Shown here in pieces: positions 1 through 6,984 of a DNA stretch of 19,354 nt. The first letter of the stretch is position 1. Each line of letters starts with the position of its first letter. The translations under genes were made by a program, and so were the position numbers. Under the pieces are notes generated by a model. The model was not told the origin of the DNA and made no database searches. It saw only the letters and a list, made by a program, of their open reading frames with translations. The DNA is from CAZSAA01 sp964604915 (GTDB lineage Bacteria > Patescibacteriota > Patescibacteriia > Patescibacteriales > UBA12465): the NCBI GenBank assembly GCA_964604915.1, contig CAZSAA010000014.1, positions 1 through 19,354 on the forward strand. Direction: 5' to 3'.

Positions 1-19
1 CATTATGGCTCAAATTAAG

Positions 20-47
20 AAAAAAGAACGCCTTTTGACGTTCCTTT
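20..47. terminator. Probable bidirectional terminator after the FISUMP lipoprotein gene
   Basis: A short hairpin (GAACG at 26-30 with CGTTC at 39-43, loop of 8) is flanked by an A-run on its left and CTTTCTTTT on its right. Read on the minus strand it follows the TAA of the lipoprotein gene by about 10 nt and is followed by TTCTTTTTTC, as expected of an intrinsic terminator. The stem is only 5 bp, so strength is uncertain. Confidence 0.6.
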
Positions 48-53
48 CTTTTA

Positions 54-1346
54 TTATTTATTCTTTATACATCTTATACTCGCCCCATCATGATTACCAT
101 TAGAAGCGAAATATAAGTTACCGTTATCATTCATGATCATAGGCATCCATGAGCTGGTTTCCGAAGTAGCCATGGTGGTTGACCAGAAACAAGCTACTGT
201 CCCAAAATCCATGAAGACACCTTGCTCGGTAGTGCTATTCCCTCTAATACCTCCTGGACGGGCGCTGAATCCAACTAAATCAGTCCCTTCGTTTTGTCCC
301 ACCCAATGAAGCGTGCCTCTTTCCTTTAAAGCGATGCCTACATAAGTGACACTATAATTGTCACGGATATAGGCTCTCAGCTCCATCCACTCATCATCGC
401 TCGGCACATGCCATCCCTCCGGTGCCAGTCCCCTAGGGTCAACGGTGGCATACTGATTGTATAACGCACCGTAATCCGCTTTATGGCTCTGGTCATTGTC
501 ATACCAGCAGTAGGCGCCGGTCGTGGCCTCAGTCCAGGCTTGTCTGTCCGTGACGTTAGGGATCGGGTCGCCGTTGCGGTAACGAGTAACCTTGAGGTTT
601 TCCACCAGCCAGACCTGTTCGCCGATGATGACGGTATTATAGACGTTGCCGTCTATGTCAGTCACCGTGCCAGCGGATAGTCTCAGGGTGGAAAAGGCGG
701 TACCTAGCGGGCTATCAGCTGTGCCAGCGGAATTAGTCGCCTTGGCTTTCACTGAGTAATCGGCAAAGGTTTTCAGGCTTGGTACTTCCAATGTCACCTG
801 TATCTCCTGGCGGCCGCTGAGCTTTGTGCCATAGGCTACGTTGGTCTTGTTGTTGTCCAAGATATACTGGAATACGACCGAAGTCTCGGCGCCATTAGGG
901 TTCACGGTAGCCGTGAAAGTAGCGGAAGTAGCGGTAATACCCGTCACTTCGACCTTGGACACGGTTGGAGCAGTCGCGGGAGAATCAATGGTGGTAAAGG
1001 AAGTTGCCTCCCCATACCCGGTTCCGGCTTCGTTCTTGGCCCAAGCCTTAGCATAATATGTCAGGTTAGGCTCGAGACCGGTGACGGAAGCGGAAAAACT
1101 GCTCCCGGAATAGTATCCAGCCGAATTACGGCTGGCGGTAAATTCAGGATTGTCGGCGATGATAAGGCCGACACTGGTGATGGCGGCGCCGCCGTCATCC
1201 AAGATCTCACCGCCAATCGAGGCGGAAAAGTAGGTCACCGAGGAAACCCCGGCGGTCCGCACCTGAGGCGGGTAAGCTTCTTCTTCCTGGCACGCAACCA
1301 AGAAGATGAAAGCTGAGATAAGAAACAACAACGACATTGCTTTCAT
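54..1346 (-). CDS. FISUMP-domain surface lipoprotein with two FN3-like domains
   Basis: This 430-residue protein starts with a lipoprotein signal peptide: basic start, hydrophobic core at residues 4-18 and lipobox LVAC with Cys19, followed by acidic residues. Two fibronectin-III-like beta domains lie at about 27-118 and 125-220, marked by phrases such as LTYYAKAWAKNEAG and ADYSVKAKATNSAG. Residues 227-430 match the Fibrobacter succinogenes major paralogous domain (TIGR02145 type): DIDGNVYNTVIIG, VWLVENL, GWHVPSDDEW and a C-terminal SIRC. Its biochemical role is not known; exposure on the outer face of the membrane and binding or adhesion are inferences. The family is most abundant in Bacteroidota and Fibrobacterota, so horizontal transfer is possible. 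The start is supported by the signal peptide and a consensus promoter about 45 nt upstream. No SD is visible; the leader is A-rich. Confidence 0.9.
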   Translation of the reverse strand: MKAMSLLFLISAFIFLVACQEEEAYPPQVRTAGVSSVTYFSASIGGEILDDGGAAITSVGLIIADNPEFTASRNSAGYYSGSSFSASVTGLEPNLTYYAKAWAKNEAGTGYGEATSFTTIDSPATAPTVSKVEVTGITATSATFTATVNPNGAETSVVFQYILDNNKTNVAYGTKLSGRQEIQVTLEVPSLKTFADYSVKAKATNSAGTADSPLGTAFSTLRLSAGTVTDIDGNVYNTVIIGEQVWLVENLKVTRYRNGDPIPNVTDRQAWTEATTGAYCWYDNDQSHKADYGALYNQYATVDPRGLAPEGWHVPSDDEWMELRAYIRDNYSVTYVGIALKERGTLHWVGQNEGTDLVGFSARPGGIRGNSTTEQGVFMDFGTVACFWSTTMATSETSSWMPMIMNDNGNLYFASNGNHDGASIRCIKNK

Positions 1347-1388
1347 GATATATTGTTTTTTGTTAAGGTTACGAATTATTGTGCCTAG

Positions 1389-1417
1389 ATTATATCATTT
1401 TTGTTGGATTATGTCAA
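1389..1417 (-). promoter_or_regulatory. Consensus sigma70 promoter of the FISUMP lipoprotein gene
   Basis: On the minus strand TTGACA (1417-1412) and TATAAT (1394-1389) are separated by exactly 17 nt. Transcription should start near 1382, giving a leader of about 36 nt before the ATG at 1346. Both hexamers are perfect, unlike the TTTG/TAnnTTTG promoters of Bacteroidota. Confidence 0.85.
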
Positions 1418-1436
1418 TCTATTGACGATAACTAGT

Positions 1437-2378
1437 CCATTGTGGTGCCAGAAAATCTGAGAAGTCATCCCTAGCGGTAGCATTGAAAAGTCAGAAATAT
1501 TAAAATTATCCCCAACCAAGACGGGAAGTTTCGAAGAACGTCTATGGGTTTGGAGGAACGCGTCTGAACGCAGCGCCGAGAAAGATAGAGCTTTACGGGC
1601 AGTCAAGGCTAGGACTAAGACCTTCGAGCAATCCATAGAACCCTGGAGGTACATTACTAGCGGCAGCGCTGACCGACTGAAAGCTTTCAGCTTAGTCAAA
1701 GCCAAAGCTAAAACTATCGAACAATGTCTGAAGGCTGCCGAAATAGCACCGGAAGATAGTGCTGAGAGGGTGGAAATGTTCAGGTTAGCCGGCGCCAAGG
1801 CTAATGACTTCGAAGAATGTTAGAACATCTGGCAAAAAACCGAAGAGTACAGCTTAGAGCAAACCGTCGTCTTGAGAGCGGCCATAACCAAGGCAAAAAC
1901 GCTCAAACAATATCTCTGGGTATTTAAATACTCCAAGCGTGGCAGCCCAGAACAAGCCAAGGCTTTCAAGCTGGCGAGCGCTAAGATAAAAACTCTTGAC
2001 GAGACGCGCCACCTTCAAACAGAAGCTCTGACGTGGGGCACGGAAAAGATGCAGAGGAAGGCGATAAAGATAATATCCCTGAGAGCGGACACTCTGCAAG
2101 ATCGCACGTGGGTTTTGGCTCATACGCCAGCCGATAATGCGGAAAGGCCTAGGGCGTTCAAACTGGTAACAGAGCGGATAAACACTTTCAAGGAGTGGCA
2201 AATGTTGTACAATAACAGCTAGGAAGTGAAGGCGGAAAGAGCAGCCGCCTTGAAAGGAGCGGCGTCTAAAGCCATAGGCTTCAATGAACACCTATGGGTA
2301 TATCAGAGGACTCCGGACGGGACGCCGGACAAGATCAAAGCTTTTAGTGCCTTGAAGAGGGCGGCGAAAAAAATCGTC
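1437..2378 (+). repeat. Tandem 93-nt (31-residue) protein-level repeats
   Basis: Units begin at 1437, 1530, 1623, 1716, 1809, 1902, 1995, 2094, 2187 and 2280. All are 93 nt except those at 1995 and 2280 (99 nt). The shared pattern is an aromatic or aliphatic residue at 1, E/K/Q at 2-3, L/W at 5-8, S-A-E-R/K at 15-18, A-F/L at 21-22 and A-K-x-K-T near 27-31. DNA identity between units is low, so this is an old repeat seen mainly in the protein. Stops fall at unit position 8 (unit 1437, where other units have Trp), position 5 (unit 1809, where others have Leu) and position 12 (unit 2187). Confidence 0.8.
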
Positions 2379-2381
2379 TGA
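1437..2381 (+). pseudogene. Decayed gene for a 31-residue helical repeat protein, three in-frame stops
   Basis: One plus-strand frame (codons at 1437, 1440, and so on) encodes about ten repeat units of a charged helical-hairpin protein. It is interrupted by TGA at 1458, TAG at 1821 and TAG at 2220 before the natural TGA at 2379. No frameshift is present and the repeat phase is kept across every stop. The longest uninterrupted piece lies between the two TAGs (1824-2219). I see no ATG with SD and no convincing promoter at the left end, so the 5' end is missing or degenerate. A strong terminator follows at 2393-2422. I do not recognise the family. The repeats resemble TPR/PPR/SEL1-style alpha-solenoids but are shorter. 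TAG and TGA end other genes here, so reassignment is unlikely. Alternatives are programmed readthrough or sequencing error. Confidence 0.72.
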
Positions 2382-2392
2382 CCCTAAAAAAT

Positions 2393-2426
2393 AGACCCCA
2401 GGACTATCGTCACCTGGGGTCTTTTC
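2393..2426. terminator. Strong bidirectional intrinsic terminator
   Basis: A perfect 10-bp stem (AGACCCCAGG at 2393-2402, CCTGGGGTCT at 2413-2422) has a 10-nt loop. It runs into TTTTC on the plus strand and ATTTTTT on the minus strand. It lies between the ends of the converging repeat pseudogene and tatD and should serve both. Confidence 0.9.
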
Positions 2427-2452
2427 TTTATCCTTAATCTATATATCTTCAA

Positions 2453-3304
2453 TTATATCTTAAAAAACTTCCTAGCATTCTCAAAAGTGATATCTTGAAC
2501 CCGATCAAGTTTCATGCCTTTTATCTCCGCGATCTTGGCGGTTACGTATTGGACCAGGAGCGGCTCATTGCGCTGGCCCCGATACGGCTCTGGAGTCATA
2601 TAGGGCGAATCAGTCTCCGTCATGATCTTGTCGAGAGGCACTTTGCGGATAAGATCTTCCCATTGTCGGCTGAAAGTGATGAGTCCGGTAAAGGATATCA
2701 TCAGGCCGAGACGGAAATACTTCCAAGCCAGATCCTCATCACCGGAAAAACAATGCATCACCGCCCAAGGATGATCGCTAGAGATAAGGTCGGGATAATT
2801 CTTCTTGAAATCTTGCAAAATAGCTAGCATATCATCATGCGCTTGGCGGCAATGGATGATAGCGGGCAGCCCTAGGCGTCTGGCCAGCAGTAGCTGCTCG
2901 ACAAATACCTGCTTCTGCTTCTGCTTTATCGCTCGGACATCCTTAGTGGGATCAAGATGATAGTAGTCGAGACCGATCTCGCCGATAGCGACAACTTTCT
3001 GAAACTTAGCCAGCTTCTCATAAGTCTCATAGTTAAATTCTTCCCCCCGAGTATTGAAACTATACTCTCCCTCGCCATCATCATTCTCTACGTGCATCGC
3101 TTCCAGGTGGATGGGGTGGAGGCCAACCGCGGCATAGACGCCCTTCTCATACTTGTTAGCATAAGTCAGGGCACGGTTAGAAGTCTTGTATTCGGAACCG
3201 ACGATCACCATCCAGATATCATTATCCAAAGCCCGGCGGATGACCGATTCGGCATCCTCCTTAAAATCCGAGAAATTGACATGGGTATGAGTATCGATGA
3301 ACAT
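2453..3304 (-). CDS. tatD: TatD family metal-dependent hydrolase (DNase-like)
   Basis: The 283-residue protein has the TatD TIM-barrel metal ligands: HTH at residues 6-8, GEIGLDYY with Glu109, IHCR with His151, MHCFSG with His184 and ETDSPY with Asp232, followed by the RNEP motif. TatD enzymes are cytoplasmic two-metal phosphoesterases with 3'-5' exonuclease activity, linked to DNA repair and turnover. The length is slightly above the usual 260 because of an acidic insertion at about 71-95. It follows dnaJ by 69 nt on the same strand, but a good promoter lies in that gap, so it can be expressed apart from the heat-shock operon. No SD precedes the ATG. Family confidence is high; the precise substrate cannot be read from the sequence. 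Confidence 0.93.
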   Translation of the reverse strand: MFIDTHTHVNFSDFKEDAESVIRRALDNDIWMVIVGSEYKTSNRALTYANKYEKGVYAAVGLHPIHLEAMHVENDDGEGEYSFNTRGEEFNYETYEKLAKFQKVVAIGEIGLDYYHLDPTKDVRAIKQKQKQVFVEQLLLARRLGLPAIIHCRQAHDDMLAILQDFKKNYPDLISSDHPWAVMHCFSGDEDLAWKYFRLGLMISFTGLITFSRQWEDLIRKVPLDKIMTETDSPYMTPEPYRGQRNEPLLVQYVTAKIAEIKGMKLDRVQDITFENARKFFKI

Positions 3305-3337
3305 GGAAATATAGTGATTAATCGGGCTTTTCCTTAA

Positions 3338-3366
3338 ATATTATCGTCCTGCCTGACAAAAGTCAA
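3338..3366 (-). promoter_or_regulatory. Promoter of tatD in the dnaJ-tatD gap
   Basis: On the minus strand TTGACT (3366-3361), 17 nt and TAATAT (3343-3338) predict a start near 3331 and a leader of about 27 nt. No convincing terminator lies between dnaJ and tatD, so read-through from the heat-shock operon is also possible. Confidence 0.6.
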
Positions 3367-3373
3367 ACCTGCC

Positions 3374-4444
3374 TTAATCCAATCCTAGCGACTCCAATAT
3401 ATCCTTCTGCTTCCGGCTCAACTTAGTCGGTATCTTTACTATAACTTTAGCCAGATGATTGCCATAATCGGATGTACCGACCCGCGGCGCGCCCTTTTCC
3501 TTGATCTTGAACACCGTACCGGATTGGGTACCAGCCGGAATTTTCAAGGTAACCGAGCCGTGAGCGGTCTCAATCTCGATCTTCCCGCCGAGACTCGCGG
3601 TCACGATACTAATTTCCTCTTCACTGCGGATGTCCAAGCCGTCTCTGACCAGCCGCGAATGCGGTTTCACTTGGACGTGCAGGACGAGGTCACCGCTCGG
3701 CGCTCCTTTCTCACCAGCGTCACCCTTGCCGGTAAAGCGGATGGATCCGCCGGCCATGATACCGCCCGGGATATTAGCCTTGAAGGATATTGATTCCAGC
3801 TTATGCCCCCGGCCGCGGCACTCTTTACATATTTGACTAGTCTTCTGGCCAACGCCGCCGCAATCCGGGCAGACCGACTGAGTTCGGATATTGCCGAGGA
3901 TAGTCGCCTGGGTGCGCGTTACCTGACCCCGGCCTTGGCAAGTGGGACAAGTTTCTACCTTAGCGCCGGGTTCCGAGCCACTGCCGGAACAATGCGGGCA
4001 AGTACCTTCGCGCTGGTATGACAGCTCCTTGGAAACGCCGAAGATAGAATCATGGAAATCTATCTTGATGAGCATCTCCAGGTCGCGCCCTCGCGCCGGA
4101 CGTTGAGACTGACGCGACTGTCCACCGAAACCGCCGAAGATATCGCCGAAGCCGCCGAAGATATCGCCGAAATCGTTGAGATCGAAATCTTGGGCATTGA
4201 AACCAGAGAAGCCTTGGCTGCCGGTGCGTCCTTGGTTGAAATCGGCACCGAAACGGTCATATTGCTCACGCTTCTTGGCATTACTAAGGACCTGGTATGC
4301 CTCATTTATCTCCTTGAACTTAGCTTCATCTCCGCCCTGCTTATCCGGATGGTACTGGTGAGCCTTCTTTCGGAAAGCCGCCTTGACCTCTTCCGGGCTG
4401 GCGGTTTTTGCGACGCCTAATATATCGTAGTAGTCTTTAGCCAT
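3374..4444 (-). CDS. dnaJ: Chaperone protein DnaJ (Hsp40)
   Basis: Type I J-protein of 356 residues, the co-chaperone that stimulates DnaK ATPase and delivers substrates. The J domain (3-68) has the HPD motif at 32-34. The Gly/Phe region (70-110) includes a duplicated DIFGGFG unit. The zinc domain has four CxxCxGxG modules starting at 149, 166, 192 and 206 (CPHCSGSG, CPTCQGRG, CPDCGGVG, CKECRGRG). The two C-terminal substrate-binding beta domains follow. All expected parts are present and the length is near the family norm of about 375. It is the last chaperone gene of the hrcA operon, 61 nt after dnaK, with a hairpin in that gap. No SD is visible before the ATG. Confidence 0.98.
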   Translation of the reverse strand: MAKDYYDILGVAKTASPEEVKAAFRKKAHQYHPDKQGGDEAKFKEINEAYQVLSNAKKREQYDRFGADFNQGRTGSQGFSGFNAQDFDLNDFGDIFGGFGDIFGGFGGQSRQSQRPARGRDLEMLIKIDFHDSIFGVSKELSYQREGTCPHCSGSGSEPGAKVETCPTCQGRGQVTRTQATILGNIRTQSVCPDCGGVGQKTSQICKECRGRGHKLESISFKANIPGGIMAGGSIRFTGKGDAGEKGAPSGDLVLHVQVKPHSRLVRDGLDIRSEEEISIVTASLGGKIEIETAHGSVTLKIPAGTQSGTVFKIKEKGAPRVGTSDYGNHLAKVIVKIPTKLSRKQKDILESLGLD

Positions 4445-4465
4445 AATTTATCATTCATTCAATAA

Positions 4466-4491
4466 ATCGCCCCTTATTAGGAAGAGGCGAT
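4466..4491 (-). other. Intercistronic hairpin dnaK/dnaJ
   Basis: ATCGCC (4466-4471) pairs with GGCGAT (4486-4491). An inner CTT/AAG pairing continues across a mismatch. On the minus strand it is followed by TTATTGAATG rather than a U-run, so it looks like a processing or stability element, or a weak attenuator, rather than a terminator. Confidence 0.55.
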
Positions 4492-4505
4492 CTATCAATG
4501 TGTGA

Positions 4506-6398
4506 TTATTTATTCTCTTCCACTTCTCCCTCCACCACGTCTTCACCCGCTTTCTTGGGCTCCTCGCTGGTGGCCTTCGCTTCGCCTTCCGGCGGAGTCT
4601 GGGACTGATACATGGCGGCGCCGATCTTCTGGGCGACTTCGGAAAGCTCATCGAGCTTCTTCTTTACTTCTTCACTGCTACCAGAATCCTTCACTTTTTT
4701 GAGTTCCTCCAACTTGGACTCGAGCGAAGCCTTGTCTTCCGGTTTCATCTTGTCGCCAGATTCCTTGAGCATCTTCTCGGTAGAGAAGACGACGGACTCG
4801 GCCTGATTCTTCATTTCTACCGCTTCCTTCTTCTTCTTATCTTCTTCGGCATGCATTTCCGCTTCCTTCTTCATCTTTTCGATATCATCAGCAGAAAGGC
4901 CGGATGAAGCGGTGATAGTTATCTTCTGTTGCTTGCTCGTCGCCTTGTCGGTCGCACTAACATTCAGGATACCATTAGCGTCAATGTCGAACTTGACTTC
5001 GACTTGCGGGATGCCGCGCGGAGCGGACGGGATGCCATCTAGGATGAAACGGCCCAAGCTCTTATTATCAGCCGCCATCGGACGCTCGCCTTGGACGATA
5101 TGGATTTCCACGGAAGTCTGGCCGTCTGCAGCGGTGGAAAATACCTGGGATTTAGAGGTCGGGATAGTGGTATTGCGTTCGATAAGCGGAGTGGCGACGC
5201 CGCCTAGGGTCTCGATACCGAGAGTGAGCGGAGTGACGTCGAGGAGCAAAACGTCCTTGACGTCTCCTTGGAGCACACCAGCTTGCACTGCGGCACCCAG
5301 AGCGACTACTTCGTCCGGATTGACGCTGAGGTTTGGTTCCTTACCGAAGAATTCCTTCACTTTCTGCAATACCAAGGGCATGCGAGTCATGCCGCCTACC
5401 ATCACCACCTCTTCGATATCGCTGACTTGGAAACCGGCATCGGCAAGGGCCTTGCGGCACGGCTCTATCGTCTTCTCAACCAGGTCCGAGACTAATGATT
5501 CTAATTTAGAACGGCTCATCTTCATCACGAGGTGCTTAGGTCCATTGGCGTCGGTAGTGATGAAAGGCTGATTAATCTCAGTCTCCATCGCAGTGGAAAG
5601 CTCGATCTTGGCTTTTTCAGCCGATTCCTTGATACGCTGCAGGGCAAGCACATCTTTGGATAGGTCAATGCCCTGATCTTTCTTGAATTCTTCGATTATC
5701 CAATCGATGATGCGCTTGTCAAAATCCTCCCCACCAAGATGGGTATCACCATTAGTGGCTTTGACCTCCACGGTATCGGCGGAAATCTCCAGCACGGACA
5801 CATCAAAGGTGCCGCCGCCGAGATCATATACTACGATCTGCTGCCCCTGCTTCTTATCGAAGCCGTAGGCGAGAGCGGCCGCGGTCGGTTCGTTGATGAT
5901 GCGCTTGACCTCTAGGCCGGCGATCTTGCCGGCATCCTTAGTGGCTTGGCGCTGGGAATCGTCGAAATAGGCCGGTACGGTAATAATCGCCTCAGTAATC
6001 GGCTCGCCAATCTTAGCTTCCGCATCCGCCTTCAATTTGGATAGGATCATGGCAGACACTTCCTGCGGCGAATATTCCTTACCACCCATCATTACTTTCA
6101 CTCCGTCGCCACCCTTTACGATCTTATACGGCATGGTACCCAAGTCGCGCTGCACTTCAGCATCGTCGAAACGGCGTCCGATCAGGCGCTTGACTGCGTA
6201 AATGGTGTTTTCCGGGTTGATGACCGCTTGGCGCTTGGCCGCCTGGCCGACGACACGTTCGCCGGTCTTAGACATCGCGGCTACCGACGGGGTGGTACGG
6301 TTCCCCTCTATGTTTTCCAAGATCTTAGGTACACCACCTTCGATGATCGCCATCGCGCTATTGGTAGTACCTAGATCGATTCCTAAGATTTTTGACAT
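4506..6398 (-). CDS. dnaK: Chaperone protein DnaK (Hsp70)
   Basis: Full-length 630-residue Hsp70, the ATP-driven cytoplasmic foldase. The three Hsp70 signatures are present: IDLGTTNS near the N-terminus, VYDLGGGTFDVSVL in the middle and VVMVGGMTRMPLV further on. The conserved interdomain linker VLLLDVTPLTLGIETLGG precedes the substrate-binding domain. The helical lid ends in a variable acidic tail (VVEGEVEENK). It is fourth in the operon after hsp20, 95 nt downstream, and partners DnaJ and GrpE are encoded on either side. The region before the ATG is purine-rich (AAGAATAAGAATAAAATT) without a true SD. Expression should follow the CIRCE-controlled promoter upstream of hrcA. Confidence 0.99.
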   Translation of the reverse strand: MSKILGIDLGTTNSAMAIIEGGVPKILENIEGNRTTPSVAAMSKTGERVVGQAAKRQAVINPENTIYAVKRLIGRRFDDAEVQRDLGTMPYKIVKGGDGVKVMMGGKEYSPQEVSAMILSKLKADAEAKIGEPITEAIITVPAYFDDSQRQATKDAGKIAGLEVKRIINEPTAAALAYGFDKKQGQQIVVYDLGGGTFDVSVLEISADTVEVKATNGDTHLGGEDFDKRIIDWIIEEFKKDQGIDLSKDVLALQRIKESAEKAKIELSTAMETEINQPFITTDANGPKHLVMKMSRSKLESLVSDLVEKTIEPCRKALADAGFQVSDIEEVVMVGGMTRMPLVLQKVKEFFGKEPNLSVNPDEVVALGAAVQAGVLQGDVKDVLLLDVTPLTLGIETLGGVATPLIERNTTIPTSKSQVFSTAADGQTSVEIHIVQGERPMAADNKSLGRFILDGIPSAPRGIPQVEVKFDIDANGILNVSATDKATSKQQKITITASSGLSADDIEKMKKEAEMHAEEDKKKKEAVEMKNQAESVVFSTEKMLKESGDKMKPEDKASLESKLEELKKVKDSGSSEEVKKKLDELSEVAQKIGAAMYQSQTPPEGEAKATSEEPKKAGEDVVEGEVEENK

Positions 6399-6451
6399 AA
6401 TTTTATTCTTATTCTTAAAAGTTATTTAAAATGGCCTTTCATCTCCATCGG

Positions 6452-6479
6452 CCGGAACTCGACAGGCGTCGAGCGCCGG
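6452..6479 (-). other. Intercistronic hairpin hsp20/dnaK
   Basis: CTCGAC (6458-6463) and GTCGAG (6468-6473) form a perfect 6-bp stem with a 4-nt loop. CCGG/CCGG (6452-6455 with 6476-6479) can extend it past a 2-nt internal loop. It is not followed by a U-run on the minus strand, so it is not a standard terminator. Confidence 0.55.
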
Positions 6480-6493
6480 GGATAGATCTGATA

Positions 6494-6931
6494 TTATTTC
6501 TTGCTGCTTATCTTTATAGTTTTCGGCTTATTCTCAGCCGCTTTAGGGATACTTATCTTGAGCACTCCATCGTCATTTACCGCCGATGCTTTATCACCCT
6601 CTACCTTAGCTGGCAACGGGATAGAGCGATAGAAGGAACCACGGCGGATTTCCTTGCGGTAGTAGTTCTTGTCATCCACTTCGCTACTCTTCTCGCTCTC
6701 GCCTTTTATACAGAGCACGTTGTTCTCTATAGAAATGTCGACTTTTTCCGGGTCGATACCGGCCAATTGGGTCTCCACGATGATATTATCTTTATCTTCA
6801 TACATGTCGACCGCTGGGGTGAAACCGAACTGCTGTCCGCGCAAAGCAGGCATCAACTCGGAAAACGACTTATCCAAGTCGTCGAAGCCGAAACTATCGG
6901 CTAGAAATGGCGTCCATTTTATTAGTGACAT
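6494..6931 (-). CDS. Small heat-shock protein, Hsp20/alpha-crystallin family
   Basis: The 145-residue protein has the alpha-crystallin domain at about 35-130. It includes PAVDMYEDKDNIIVETQLAG near the start, NNVLCIKGE, the FYRSIPLP strand and the DGVLKISIPK segment, and ends with a short K-rich tail. sHsps are ATP-independent holdases that keep unfolding proteins competent for DnaK/DnaJ. The gene lies between grpE and dnaK, which is unusual for this operon and ties the holdase to the DnaK machine. The 53-nt gap upstream contains a long hairpin ending 9 nt before the ATG, and no free SD is visible, so translation may be structure-controlled. Confidence 0.96.
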   Translation of the reverse strand: MSLIKWTPFLADSFGFDDLDKSFSELMPALRGQQFGFTPAVDMYEDKDNIIVETQLAGIDPEKVDISIENNVLCIKGESEKSSEVDDKNYYRKEIRRGSFYRSIPLPAKVEGDKASAVNDDGVLKISIPKAAENKPKTIKISSKK

Positions 6932-6940
6932 ATATTTCAG

Positions 6941-6981
6941 TCCGGACCTATAAAACCCATGGGGTGGATATAGGATCCGGA
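6941..6981 (-). promoter_or_regulatory. Long hairpin just upstream of hsp20, candidate RNA thermometer
   Basis: TCCGGACCTATA (6941-6952) pairs with TATAGG (6969-6974) plus TCCGGA (6976-6981), giving 12 bp with a single bulged base at 6975. The 16-nt loop itself contains CCCATGGG. On the minus strand it begins 3 nt after the grpE stop and ends 9 nt before the hsp20 ATG. The only purine-rich SD-like bases near the ATG (AGG, GGA) are inside the stem. No U-run follows. Thermosensor, attenuator or processing site are all possible. Confidence 0.5.
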
Positions 6982-6984
6982 GCT

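Noticed and set aside
1409..1798. Minus-strand 129-codon frame across the repeat region
   Set aside because: It arises from the repeats read backwards. The plus frame shows the 31-residue periodicity and ends at a terminator.
1821..2222. Reassigned or read-through TAG codons to rescue the repeat gene
   Set aside because: TAG is the natural stop of mrdA, the CapA-family gene and the DEAD-box gene, so general reassignment is excluded. Local readthrough is left as a low-probability option under findings.
4912..5571. Long plus-strand open frame (219 codons) inside dnaK
   Set aside because: It is the antisense shadow of a highly conserved gene with biased codons. The product is low-complexity and has no family features.
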